Positions 26,884 through 35,331 of a stretch of 64,000 nucleotides of DNA are shown here, piece after piece. The stretch comes from JAAFJT01 sp043772905 (lineage in GTDB: Bacteria > Bacteroidota > Bacteroidia > Chitinophagales > Saprospiraceae): positions 38,399 through 102,398 of the forward strand of contig JAYVFS010000103.1 of assembly GCA_043772905.1 (NCBI GenBank), written 5' to 3'. Every line of letters starts with the position of its first letter. The stretch's first letter is position 1. The translations under genes were made by a program, and so were the position numbers. The notes beneath the pieces are model-generated. The model was not told the origin of the DNA, did no database searches, and saw nothing but the letters and a program-made list of their open reading frames with translations.

Positions 26884-28065
26884 ATGCCTTACGACAATTT
26901 TGAAACAAACGCGATACGTACGCGCGCCGAGCAAACGGATTATAGAGAACACTCGACGCCGATTTTTATGACTTCAAGCTTTACGTTTGAAGATGCAGAA
27001 CAAGCCCGTGCTTTGTTTGCGGACGAAATTCCGGGTAATATATACACGCGGTTTTCAAACCCCAATAATTCAGAATTTATTGACAAACTCTGCCTCATGG
27101 ACGGTGCAGAAGATGGTTTGGCAACGGCTTCGGGTATGTCAGCCATTTTTACGTCTATTGCGGGTTTGTTGAAAACAGGTGACCACATCTTAGCCAGCCG
27201 TTCGGTTTTTGGCTCGACACATCAGTTGTTGACGATGGTTTTTCCAAAATGGGGCATCACATCCACGTATGCCGACATCAAAAAGCCCGAAGAATGGGAG
27301 GCGTTGATTCAGCCTAATACCCGTTTGATTATCCTCGAAACGCCTTCAAATCCAGGTCTTGACCTCATAGATTTGGAATATATTGGCAAATTGGCAAAAA
27401 AGCACAACATCATTTTGAACGTTGATAACTGTTTTGCTACGCCATATTTACAACAACCGATGAAATACGGAGCAGATTTGGTGACGTATTCAGCGACTAA
27501 ATTTATAGACGGACAAGGACGTACCATCGCAGGAGCGATAGTTGGACGCAAAGATCTGATAAAAGAAATCCGCTTTTTTGCCCGCCATTCTGGACCGAGT
27601 TTGTCGCCCATGAATGCGTGGTTATTGTCAAAATCCTTAGAAACTTTAGCTGTTCGCATGGACAGACACTGCAAAAGTGCCTTGGAATTGGCTTTCATAC
27701 TCGAAACGCACCCCTCAGTATCTTGGGTCAAATATCCGCATCACCCCGCACATCCTCAATACGAATTAGCTAAAAAGCAAATGCCAAATGGTGGCGGCGG
27801 TGTCGTTTGCTTTGAAGTCAAAGGTGGTATTGATGCAGGACGTGCGTTTTTAAATAACTTAAAAATGATTACACATTCAGCTAATTTGGGCGATTCGCGC
27901 ACCATTGCGACGCATCCAGCTTCAACAACGCACTCAAAACTGACCAATGATGAGCGGGCTGCGGTGGATATTACGGCGGGTTTGATACGAATTTCGGTGG
28001 GTTTGGAGCATATTGATGATATTAAAAATGATATTTTTCAGGCGTTGGAAGCGGCTTCTAAATAG
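26884..28065 (+). CDS. metZ: O-succinylhomoserine sulfhydrylase-type PLP enzyme
   Basis: 393 residues of the Cys/Met metabolism PLP family. 'AIRTRAEQTDYREHSTPIFMTSSFTFEDAEQARALFADEIPGNIYTRFSNPNNSEF' is the typical MetZ N-terminus, and the PLP Lys is in 'ADLVTYSATKFIDGQGRTIAGAIVG'. It would give homocysteine by direct sulfhydrylation. Having metY and metZ together suggests use of both O-acetyl and O-succinyl esters, or specialised roles; substrate choice cannot be read from sequence. One motif at 27711 (Pro-Ser-Val). Confidence 0.88.
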   Translation: MPYDNFETNAIRTRAEQTDYREHSTPIFMTSSFTFEDAEQARALFADEIPGNIYTRFSNPNNSEFIDKLCLMDGAEDGLATASGMSAIFTSIAGLLKTGDHILASRSVFGSTHQLLTMVFPKWGITSTYADIKKPEEWEALIQPNTRLIILETPSNPGLDLIDLEYIGKLAKKHNIILNVDNCFATPYLQQPMKYGADLVTYSATKFIDGQGRTIAGAIVGRKDLIKEIRFFARHSGPSLSPMNAWLLSKSLETLAVRMDRHCKSALELAFILETHPSVSWVKYPHHPAHPQYELAKKQMPNGGGGVVCFEVKGGIDAGRAFLNNLKMITHSANLGDSRTIATHPASTTHSKLTNDERAAVDITAGLIRISVGLEHIDDIKNDIFQALEAASK

Positions 28066-28076
28066 ACGGAACACAC

Positions 28077-28109
28077 ACATTTACGAAATTTTATAAATTT
28101 CGTAAATGT
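28077..28109. terminator. 15-bp perfect hairpin between metZ and Uma2 gene
   Basis: Arms 28077-28091 and 28095-28109 with a TAT loop, between convergent genes. A probable bidirectional terminator although T runs are short. Confidence 0.6.
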
Positions 28110-28136
28110 TGATTATCAAATATTTACAACAAATAA

Positions 28137-28754
28137 TTATGCTTCATCATCGTCTTGATAAGGAGGAATAGTTGCAAATTGCGGCACATTGACATATTTA
28201 TAAATCGTTTCAAGCGATAGCTCAAAACCCAGTTTGGGAAACGCTATAACATCGCTTGGGGCATTAAAAAGTTGGTATGTCCACAAATTCGGGTTTTCTG
28301 TACGGCTGTATAAAATAACCGATTGCCAACGGGATTCGACAAGCAGATAATATTGGATGGAAGCGACTTTTTGGAAATCTTCAAACTTATCTGTCTTATC
28401 ATAACGGGCAGTTGACTTTGATAAAACTTCGACTATGAGGCTTGGATTTTTGATAATAAATTCAGCATCAATATCTTGTGCGTTACAAGTCAACATGATA
28501 TCGGGATAGTTATACTTGCCGTCCTCAATGATTTGCAATTTTAGGTTTTCATCAAAAACGACACAACCACAGTCTAAAAAATGACTGCGTAGCGCATAAA
28601 CAACGTTTTGTTTGACACGGTTGTGCTTGTTCGATGTTCCTGCGATGGGATACAAATGACCATAATGAAATTCGTGTCGAACATCGCTTTGTTCTTCAAA
28701 TTCGATGTATTCGGCGACAGTTAAGAGTTTCTCTGAAAAAGCAATAGCGTTCAT
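28137..28754 (-). CDS. Uma2 family restriction-endonuclease-like protein
   Basis: 205 residues from the ATG at 28754 (MNAIAFSEK); an upstream frame extension to 28802 is not needed. Uma2 (DUF820) features: 'LLTVAEYIEFEEQSDVRHEFHYGHLYPI', 'YPDIMLTC', 'NPSLIVEVLSKSTARYDKTDKFEDFQ', giving the Asp-Glu-Lys nuclease-like core. Uma2 proteins are multiplied in many genomes and their substrate is unknown. A second copy is at 47400. No iterated motif in it. Confidence 0.88.
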   Translation of the reverse strand: MNAIAFSEKLLTVAEYIEFEEQSDVRHEFHYGHLYPIAGTSNKHNRVKQNVVYALRSHFLDCGCVVFDENLKLQIIEDGKYNYPDIMLTCNAQDIDAEFIIKNPSLIVEVLSKSTARYDKTDKFEDFQKVASIQYYLLVESRWQSVILYSRTENPNLWTYQLFNAPSDVIAFPKLGFELSLETIYKYVNVPQFATIPPYQDDDEA

Positions 28755-28997
28755 ATTATCCTTTTTTTTTGTAAAAATAGGATGATTTGTTGAGTTTGAC
28801 AATAGGAAGTTGGATTTTACTTTAAATTAATTTTTTTGTGGTAGAACGAAAAAGTGATATATTTGTCAATCATTTTAAGAATTATAGAGTTTGATAACGT
28901 CACTTATATAGTTAAAATTGAGGAGGCTGTTTCTCTAAATAATGTAACTGTTGATATAGCTTCTCTTTATTCAAATAATTAATAAAAACAATGTAAA

Positions 28998-29204
28998 ATG
29001 AAATTAAATTGTAAAAATTGTCGGCATATATTAGTGCTAACAGGAGCTTTTGGAAAACCTCTGTACAGAGGACTTAATGGGCGAATAAATATAGAAGATA
29101 AAGAATTTGATATTTTTCAATGTGATAACAGAGAATGTAATCAATTCGGTGTTCCAATTTATTTGAATAAAAATGGAGAAATATCACATACTCCATTCGT
29201 TTAA
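28998..29204 (+). CDS. Small zinc-ribbon-like protein
   Basis: 68 residues with a CxxC near the start ('LNCKNCRHI') and a second Cys pair 'FQCDNRECNQFG' (CxxxxC), as in a small zinc-binding fold. AT-rich, lacks the motif, and is followed after 25 bases by a membrane protein gene. Function unknown. Confidence 0.65.
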   Translation: MKLNCKNCRHILVLTGAFGKPLYRGLNGRINIEDKEFDIFQCDNRECNQFGVPIYLNKNGEISHTPFV

Positions 29205-29229
29205 TAAAAAATTAGTAGCAAAATTTAAG

Positions 29230-29901
29230 ATGGAGAAATTTTTTATAGTATTGAACGGCTTACAACAAGGACCTTTTACGATTGAGCAACTTGTAGACAA
29301 GGGAATTAACTCCTCGACATTGGTTTGGACAGAAAAACTCGATAATTGGGTTGAAGCCAAAAATATTGAAGATTTAAAAGAAATTATTAGAAATAGCCCA
29401 CCACCAATTCCTAATTTTGTTCATAAATCTTTAAGAAACGAAGCGAATAAACCTGTAAATGCTATTTTATTTGCCAAAGAAATTAAAATAAATTTTAAAT
29501 TAGTTTTATGTGCATTGATTATTGGGGTTATTTCATATCCTATTCATTATTCAATGAATGACGGATTTGCACATCAAAGTATCTTCAATAGGTTACATGA
29601 TTCTTATACATTTTTTGGGCCTATTTATGATCAGTTGACTAAAGAGGAACAACAAAAAATAAGTCAGGAACATGGTGTACTAGAAAGAGAGAGCGAAGCA
29701 TTAGGATACAATAGTAGTAATTTAGAGCATCTTAGTTTAACTCCTCTTGGCTTTCATGAAAAACAATATAAGAAAGCTGCATCAGACTCTTTTTTACCTG
29801 CAATTAAGACTTTTTTGATTAGTATTCTACTGTTAATAAGTAGTAGGTATCTGTATAAAGGGATTAAATGGGTTAATGTCAATTCTAAAACACGTATATA
29901 G
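29230..29901 (+). CDS. GYF_2 domain membrane protein
   Basis: 223 residues from ATG 29230. An N-terminal GYF_2 domain ('FFIVLNGLQQGPFTIEQLVDKGINSSTLVWTEKLDNWVEAKNIEDLKEII') is followed by a Pro-rich linker, one helix (about 93-113), a soluble segment and a C-terminal helix (about 195-213). GYF_2 domains are common docking modules in membrane proteins of Bacteroidota. With the zinc-ribbon gene it forms an AT-rich pair without iterated motifs, probably acquired. Role unknown. Confidence 0.75.
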   Translation: MEKFFIVLNGLQQGPFTIEQLVDKGINSSTLVWTEKLDNWVEAKNIEDLKEIIRNSPPPIPNFVHKSLRNEANKPVNAILFAKEIKINFKLVLCALIIGVISYPIHYSMNDGFAHQSIFNRLHDSYTFFGPIYDQLTKEEQQKISQEHGVLERESEALGYNSSNLEHLSLTPLGFHEKQYKKAASDSFLPAIKTFLISILLLISSRYLYKGIKWVNVNSKTRI

Positions 29902-29931
29902 AGATTTACCACAAGATTATCAAACAATAAA

Positions 29932-30375
29932 ATGACAACAGAAAAAACATACAAAACCATGTCCGTCGAAATGACGCGCGTGGACGATGCTTTTCACTTT
30001 GAAGCACTCGGCGGCGATAAAATCGTGACGCATATTGATGCAGCCGCAGCTATTGGCGGTTCAAATCAAGGCACACGACCTATGGAGTTGATACTCATGG
30101 GTTTAGGTAGTTGTGCGGCGATAGATATTATTTTAATTTTGAAAAAAATGAAACAGGACGTTTCAGATTTTCGCATCGTCATAGAAGGAAAACGCGATGC
30201 CGTAGCAAATCCATCACCTTTTGAAGCCATTGAAGTGCGTTTTATACTGAGGGGGGAGAATTTGGTGCAAAAAAAAGTTGAACAAGCGGTTAAACTCAGT
30301 ATGGAAAAATATTGCTCCGTGTCTGCGATGCTTGAAAAATCAGCGACGATAACGTGGAAAGCAGAAATAGAATGA
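29932..30375 (+). CDS. OsmC family peroxidase-like protein
   Basis: 147 residues. The two OsmC/Ohr cysteines are present: 'LMGLGSCAAIDIILIL' and 'MEKYCSVSAML'. The YhfA-like branch is likely, since the Ohr-type 'RxT' N-terminus is not seen. Predicted to reduce organic peroxides. One motif at 30246 (Leu-Arg-Gly, six Gs) lies between the two cysteines. Confidence 0.88.
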   Translation: MTTEKTYKTMSVEMTRVDDAFHFEALGGDKIVTHIDAAAAIGGSNQGTRPMELILMGLGSCAAIDIILILKKMKQDVSDFRIVIEGKRDAVANPSPFEAIEVRFILRGENLVQKKVEQAVKLSMEKYCSVSAMLEKSATITWKAEIE

Positions 30376-30458
30376 TAAATGATGAGTGATAAATGATGAA
30401 AGCCGCACTTGACATTAAAGTGCGGCTTTCATCATTTATCACTCATCATTTATCATTC
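30370..30458. terminator. 41-bp perfect inverted repeat, bidirectional terminator
   Basis: Arms 30370-30410 and 30418-30458 are exact complements with a 7-base loop (GACATTA). The centre is GC-rich (GCCGCACTT) and the outer part is built from the TGATGAATGATAAATGATGAA repeat. It begins inside the OsmC stop region and ends one base before the stop of the ABC ATPase gene, so it serves both convergent genes. Confidence 0.8.
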
Positions 30459-30459
30459 T

Positions 30460-31203
30460 TTAAAAGACTTCTTTTGCTGCTAAAAATGGGTGATTTGGAT
30501 CGAAAGCACTGATAATATGCTCATTTTTTGTATCGGATTCGACCAAACCATCGCGCAAACGGATGATGCGGTGCGCGTGTAACGCTATATCAGGTTCGTG
30601 CGTCACGATGATAACAGTGTTGCCTTGCTGATGAATTTCTTGAAATAAACCCATGATTTCTATGGACGTTTTGGTGTCCAAATTCCCTGTCGGTTCATCG
30701 GCTAAGATAATGGCGGGGTTATTTACAAGCGCACGAGCGACCGCAACACGTTGCCTTTGACCACCGGACAATTCATTCGGTTTGTGCGTCATACGGTCAC
30801 CGAGACCAACAGATTCCATTGCTTTTTGCGCTTTTTCAATTCTGACGGAATTTTTCATACCTGCATAAACAAGCGGTAACGCCACATTTTCAAGGCTCGA
30901 CATACGTGGCAATAGGTTGAATGTCTGAAAAACGAAACCAATTTCCTTATTCCGTACTTCCGCCAATTCCGAATCGGACATTTGACTGACATCCGTTCCA
31001 TTAAGTATATACGTGCCGCTTGAAGGTGTATCGAGGCAGCCTAAAAGATTCATCAAAGTAGATTTGCCAGAGCCTGAAGGGCCCATCAAAGCGACATACT
31101 CATTTTTATGAATGTCTAAGGTGATGGATTTCAAAGCGTTTATGGTATCCGAACCCATAATGTAGGTTTTCCGTAGGTCTTTGACCGAGATAATTGCTTG
31201 CAT
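30460..31203 (-). CDS. ABC transporter ATP-binding protein (MacB/LolD type)
   Basis: 247 residues. Walker A 'GPSGSGKST', Q-loop 'FVFQTFNLLPRM', signature 'LSGGQRQRVAVARAL', Walker B 'IILADEPTGNLD', H-loop 'IIVTHEPDIA'. Sequence type matches MacB/LolD/FtsE-like ATPases that power mechanotransmission permeases. No permease is adjacent, so its partner is elsewhere. Flanked by TGATGAAT-type repeats on both sides. Confidence 0.9.
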   Translation of the reverse strand: MQAIISVKDLRKTYIMGSDTINALKSITLDIHKNEYVALMGPSGSGKSTLMNLLGCLDTPSSGTYILNGTDVSQMSDSELAEVRNKEIGFVFQTFNLLPRMSSLENVALPLVYAGMKNSVRIEKAQKAMESVGLGDRMTHKPNELSGGQRQRVAVARALVNNPAIILADEPTGNLDTKTSIEIMGLFQEIHQQGNTVIIVTHEPDIALHAHRIIRLRDGLVESDTKNEHIISAFDPNHPFLAAKEVF

Positions 31204-31299
31204 AGTAATGATGAATTATGAATGATAAATGATGAATAATTGGGTGAATAAATGATTGACAACGTTTTAGCTATTCATCATTTATCATTCATCATTAAT

Positions 31300-31590
31300 T
31301 TAAATGTCAATAACTTTTGGTACTTTGAAAAACACGCCATTTTGAGCGGGTGCATTTGAAAGAGCGTCTTCACGACTCAATTCATTTTTAACAACATCTT
31401 CGCGCAGTACGTTGACATCTTCGTTGATATAGACTAAAGGTTCGACCCCCTCAGTATCCAACTCATCGAGTTTCTCTACCATTTTTAAAATGTCATTCAA
31501 ACTGCCTTGTAGTTTGTCGCGTTCAGCATCGCTCAATTCAAGTCGTGCCAATGTTTCAAGTTTCAAAATTAGATTCTTATCTATCTGCAT
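31300..31590 (-). CDS. gatC: Asp/Glu-tRNA amidotransferase subunit C
   Basis: 96 residues, the usual GatC length. 'LETLARLELSDAERDKLQGSLNDILKMVEKLDELDTEGVEPLVYINEDVNVLREDVV' and the C-terminal 'NAPAQNGVFFKVPKVI' are diagnostic. It is needed for Gln- or Asn-tRNA formation by transamidation with GatA and GatB, which are not in the window. The motif at 31446 encodes Asp-Thr-Glu-Gly-Val, a place where GatC normally reads '...DTEGVEPL', so the word fits an already conserved site. Confidence 0.92.
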   Translation of the reverse strand: MQIDKNLILKLETLARLELSDAERDKLQGSLNDILKMVEKLDELDTEGVEPLVYINEDVNVLREDVVKNELSREDALSNAPAQNGVFFKVPKVIDI

Positions 31591-31676
31591 CGTTATTTTT
31601 TAGATTAGACGGTGATATTAAATGATGAATGATGAATGAGGAGTGATGAATCCAGTCTCCCCTCTGGGGTCGGGGG

Positions 31677-32264
31677 TCAATAATCGGAATTTTTTACATC
31701 CCATTTTTCTTGACTGACGACCCATTTTCCTTCTTTCAAAGACAAACTACCTCTGTGGGTGCGTTGTTCGCCGAGTCTTCTATCATCAAAATATTTTTTC
31801 AAAGCAAAATAATTTGAGGCAAAGGCGACCTCTTTCCAAGGTATCTCTTCTTCTTTAAACAATTTGATTTCAGTGCTTTCAGGCGTTAATCCATAGTTCA
31901 AATCAACCATTTCTGCTAAAAAATGAAGGTGTACTTGATTGACATGAAGCACTGTAAAAACTGACTGCAAGCCAATGATACGCACCCGTCCATGCGTTTC
32001 CTCAAACATTTCTCGTGCTGCACCATCTTCAACGGTCTCTTCATTTTCCATAAAACCGCCTGGAATGTTCCACAAACCCAATTGTGGTTCGATGCCTCGC
32101 CTACACAACATGACTTTATCTTCCCAAATCGGTATGCAACCGACTATGACACGCGGGTTTTGGTAGTGAATGGTGTTACAATTTGGGCAATGAAAACGAG
32201 GGCGATGGTCGTCTGGAAGATTACCAAATTGAACTTTATAACCACAGTTTGAACAGAAATTCAT
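31677..32264 (-). CDS. NUDIX hydrolase with N-terminal zinc ribbon
   Basis: 195 residues. A Cys4 ribbon ('NFCSNCGYKV...FHCPNCNTIHYQNP') precedes the NUDIX box 'GGFMENEETVEDGAAREMFEETHG'. The arrangement matches NADH pyrophosphatase/ADP-ribose-type NUDIX proteins. All catalytic Glu residues of the box are present. A GATAGGGT/ACCCTAT hairpin lies on its upstream side near 32308. No iterated motif. Confidence 0.9.
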   Translation of the reverse strand: MNFCSNCGYKVQFGNLPDDHRPRFHCPNCNTIHYQNPRVIVGCIPIWEDKVMLCRRGIEPQLGLWNIPGGFMENEETVEDGAAREMFEETHGRVRIIGLQSVFTVLHVNQVHLHFLAEMVDLNYGLTPESTEIKLFKEEEIPWKEVAFASNYFALKKYFDDRRLGEQRTHRGSLSLKEGKWVVSQEKWDVKNSDY

Positions 32265-32345
32265 CTTTTTAAATTAATAGCCCTGAAAGGGCGGTATATA
32301 ATAGGATAGGGTAAAACCCTATTGCGTGTTAATGTCAATAAAATT

Positions 32346-33134
32346 TCATATTTTCAATAAATCCTCGGGCGTATCAATACCAATCGTTTCCAAATTCGTT
32401 TGACCGACACCAATGGCATAGCCATTTTCGAGCCAACGCAGTTGTTCGAGCGACTCTAATTGCTCTAAACGGCTGGGCGCAAGGCGGGCAATTTCTTGCA
32501 AAGTTTGAAGAAGATAACCATATAAACCAATGTGTTTGAAAATTTCGCCCTTGCTCGCCCACTCTGTTTGAGGGACATTCCGAAGGTTCGGAATTGGGCT
32601 GCGACTAAAATACAAGGCGCGACCATCGGCAGCAAAAACAGCTTTGACGATATTCGGATTGATGATATCTTCTTGATTATCAAGGACTTTTGCCAATGTT
32701 GCAATGGGGAAAATACCCCCCCTCAGTATTTCAATGACTTTTTCAATCTGTTCGGGATCAATAAAAGGTTCGTCACCTTGAATATTGACAACAGCATTGA
32801 AAGGCAATGTGCGTTTGGCATCGAAAGCAAAAGTTTGAGCATGTTCAGCGGATTGCATCATCACATCTAAATTCATCATCGCCGCCACTTCTGCACAGCG
32901 GTCAGTCCCGCTGTGATGTTCGGCAGCTGACATCATCACTTCACCGCCGAAATCTTTGACGTGTTGAAAAATACGTTCATCGTCGGTTGCGACGACGACA
33001 TGAGAGAGACTTTTCGCTTTTTTGGCTTGTTCATAAACGCGCTGAATCATGCTTTTTCCCTTGATGTCAACCAAAGGTTTACCAGGGAAACGAGTAGAAC
33101 TATAACGAGCAGGTATGATACCGAGAACTTTCAA
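32346..33134 (-). CDS. kdsB: 3-deoxy-manno-octulosonate cytidylyltransferase
   Basis: 262 residues. Activates KDO with CTP for lipopolysaccharide core synthesis. 'IIPARYSSTRFPGKPLVDIKGKSMIQRVYEQA', 'VVATDDERI', 'GTDRCAEVA', 'NIQGDEPFI' are all present. The start codon is TTG (33134), chosen because the family begins MKVLGIIPARY there. The motif at 32716 (Leu-Arg-Gly-Gly) has seven Gs on the coding strand, a slippage-prone tract in an essential gene. Confidence 0.93.
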   Translation of the reverse strand: MKVLGIIPARYSSTRFPGKPLVDIKGKSMIQRVYEQAKKAKSLSHVVVATDDERIFQHVKDFGGEVMMSAAEHHSGTDRCAEVAAMMNLDVMMQSAEHAQTFAFDAKRTLPFNAVVNIQGDEPFIDPEQIEKVIEILRGGIFPIATLAKVLDNQEDIINPNIVKAVFAADGRALYFSRSPIPNLRNVPQTEWASKGEIFKHIGLYGYLLQTLQEIARLAPSRLEQLESLEQLRWLENGYAIGVGQTNLETIGIDTPEDLLKI

Positions 33135-33233
33135 TATTTAGTTATTTGTTAATTGATTATTAGTTATTTGTCAATGAAAACCGCAATGAATTTGTGACAA
33201 TTATAAAAAAATAAGGTCAATAACATAGATTCC

Positions 33234-33264
33234 TTTGAAAAAAAGATGCGAAGCCCTATTTTTG
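33234..33264 (+). promoter_or_regulatory. Canonical Bacteroidota promoter of LysM gene
   Basis: TTTG (33234-33237), exactly 19 bases, TATTTTTG (33257-33264): a full match to the -33/-7 consensus of the primary sigma factor of Bacteroidota. Transcription would start near 33271, about 80 bases before the LysM gene. Confidence 0.75.
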
Positions 33265-33349
33265 TACGAACAAAGTTCTTACTTTGCAAAAAGTTAATTG
33301 TCAAATAATTATAAATTTTTATTAGTAAACTTAATCTTATTTTTTAGCT

Positions 33350-34267
33350 ATGTACACTATAAACAATCGTTCAATTTTGAATTTTCGGCACTTTTATATC
33401 CCTCGCCCAAAAGTATGGGTACGTGCTATGAGTATTGTCTTTCTGTTTTTTGCTTCAACGACTTTGCGGTCTTCTACAGAAGATCCTGTATCGTATTTGA
33501 CGGCGAAAGATACGCTTTTTATCACCCTCGACGGGACGACAGGGGAAAAAATCTTTGAACATCATATTGCATCTGGACAAACTTTGTATTCACTTGCGCG
33601 CTTTTACGGACTCAATGAAGAAGAGTTGTATCCTTACAATCCAAATTTGAAAAGCAGCATGGTGGGCATCGGGCAAATTATTCGAGTGCCGATTCCAAAT
33701 GCCGCTATCAAGCGTTTTAAAGGCGCTGATTTTAAGCAGTGGGAGTATGCGCCTATTATGATTATGGTCAAACAAGGTGATAATTTATTCAAAATTGCGA
33801 GGACAATGTTCCACATGCCCGTTGACAGTGTTATGAAGTGGAATAATTTGTCTAATACGAATATCAGACCGGGACAAGTTCTACAGATTGGTTGGATGAG
33901 TCTTGGCGGTGTACCCGATGATGTACGCAATGCTAGAAGAGGTGCCATTGATGTGCGTTCAAAGATGCTCAGTGCATATTTTGAAAAACAAAAAAAGTCA
34001 GTCGAAGAGCGCGGAGCAGCCTGTTGGAATGCGAAAGGCAATTCAAAAACAGACTTATATTGCTTGCATCGGACTGCCAAAGTTGGCTCAATCGTAGCGG
34101 TGACCAGTACCATGTCGAATCGAACGGTTTATGCCAAAGTCATTGGTAAAATTCCTGAAAATGCTTATGGTTCTGAAACAGTTGTGATTGTCGCCCCCTC
34201 AGTAGCGAAGATGTTGGGCGCAAAAGATGAAAAATTTTTCGTGAAAATTCGTTATACTCAGGAATAG
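33350..34267 (+). CDS. Secreted protein with two LysM domains and RlpA-like C-terminus
   Basis: 305 residues from 33350; an internal ATG at 33428 (MSIVFLFFASTTL) would give a simpler signal peptide. LysM 1 (about 70-110: 'HIASGQTLYSLARFYGLNEEELYPYNP') and LysM 2 (about 140-185: 'VKQGDNLFKIARTMFHMPVDSVMKWNN') bind peptidoglycan; the C-terminal region ('GSIVAVTSTMSNRTVYAKVIGKIPE') looks like a double-psi barrel. Likely a cell-wall associated protein. One motif (34194) encodes Ala-Pro-Ser-Val. Confidence 0.85.
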   Translation: MYTINNRSILNFRHFYIPRPKVWVRAMSIVFLFFASTTLRSSTEDPVSYLTAKDTLFITLDGTTGEKIFEHHIASGQTLYSLARFYGLNEEELYPYNPNLKSSMVGIGQIIRVPIPNAAIKRFKGADFKQWEYAPIMIMVKQGDNLFKIARTMFHMPVDSVMKWNNLSNTNIRPGQVLQIGWMSLGGVPDDVRNARRGAIDVRSKMLSAYFEKQKKSVEERGAACWNAKGNSKTDLYCLHRTAKVGSIVAVTSTMSNRTVYAKVIGKIPENAYGSETVVIVAPSVAKMLGAKDEKFFVKIRYTQE

Positions 34268-34370
34268 ATTATAGTTGATAATGGATAGTTGATAATGGAT
34301 AGTTGATAATATCCACCTGTATTATAAACTATCCATTATCCACTATAAATTTTCAACTATTAAAGCAGCA
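34266..34370. repeat. Direct repeats and inverted repeat of GATAGTTGATAATG
   Basis: GATAATGGATAGTT is repeated about 2.5 times (34274-34310), followed by the complementary ACTATCCATTATC (about 34329-34341). The segment can form a long hairpin just after the LysM gene and belongs to the AT-rich intergenic repeats seen throughout. Confidence 0.6.
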
Positions 34371-34416
34371 ATCCCCCAACCGAATCGTTTTACGGATAAC
34401 TAAAAAAATAGAATGT

Positions 34417-35205
34417 ATGAATCAGAGATTGACACCAATACTTATTCTCGCTGTCGGATTTTTGCTCACAATTAGTTGTCGTAAAAACTTAGGTGACAAA
34501 GAAACAATCATTGCCGTTGACAAGGAATTTGAAATCCTTCCTTGGGAAAAATTAGACGAATCGGGCGCGTTGCTGCAATTGCGCCTGGCAACCATTCAAA
34601 ATCAAGAATGTGGCGGTACACGTATTAATTATGCAACGAATGCGCTCAACAATCAATTAACTGTATCCATCAACAGTCTCGCTTACCCATTGACTTGCAA
34701 TGGTTTTGCAGAACCTGCCCGCGATACGATTACCTTATCTTCTTTGAAAAAAAGCGATATGCCCTTTCGATTGACGCTCAAAGATGTCATCATAAATGAT
34801 GGCATTTTACACGTTGAAGATGGTCGTTATACGTTTGAGATGAAAAAAGAAAACGGCATTTCCATGCCCAAAAAAGAGATACTTCGTGTGCCACAAGGCG
34901 CCATGTGGGGTTTTATCGCCACTGATAATGGCCAAGACGCACGTTATGCTCAGATGATTGACAGTTTGAAAACAATTACGACCCCCCTCAGTATGCCAAC
35001 AGGCGATTACGGTTATTTCAACTATACAGGTACTGACATTGGTATTGCGGCAAAATTCACGACCACAAAGCCAACGATTCGCCGTTTTATCCTCCGTCAA
35101 ACGGGTACAAAAGAGCAATTGAATGCCATTTTAAAATATTTTAGAACCGTTGTGGGTATTGATTTTATGGTATTAACTTATGACGGAAAGAGTTATATCA
35201 AGTAA
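34417..35205 (+). CDS. Lipoprotein, unknown function
   Basis: 262 residues from ATG 34417 (MNQRLTPILILAVGFLLTISCRKN), chosen over the frame start at 34303 because it gives a lipobox TISC. The mature protein is mostly beta-strand ('TRINYATNALNNQLTVSINSLAYPLTCNG', 'MPFRLTLKDVIINDGILHVEDGRYTFEM'). Not recognised. One motif at 34982 (Pro-Leu-Ser, six Cs). A terminator follows at 35227. Confidence 0.75.
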   Translation: MNQRLTPILILAVGFLLTISCRKNLGDKETIIAVDKEFEILPWEKLDESGALLQLRLATIQNQECGGTRINYATNALNNQLTVSINSLAYPLTCNGFAEPARDTITLSSLKKSDMPFRLTLKDVIINDGILHVEDGRYTFEMKKENGISMPKKEILRVPQGAMWGFIATDNGQDARYAQMIDSLKTITTPLSMPTGDYGYFNYTGTDIGIAAKFTTTKPTIRRFILRQTGTKEQLNAILKYFRTVVGIDFMVLTYDGKSYIK

Positions 35206-35226
35206 ATTTTCTTGTTTTTTTCTTGT

Positions 35227-35267
35227 CTTTCAAAAAGAAGTGTTGTTCATCGGCACTTCTTTTTTTA
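35227..35267 (+). terminator. Terminator, first copy of a duplicated element
   Basis: AAAGAAGTG...CACTTCTTTTTTT hairpin with ATCGG-containing loop and T tail. The 41-base segment recurs at 42177-42217 with one difference, so it is a repeated element used twice as terminator. Confidence 0.8.
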
Positions 35268-35331
35268 TTGAAATTTTAGGACTATGAATAACGACTTTTT
35301 ACTGTTCTTTTCGATGTTTTTACTGAGGGGG

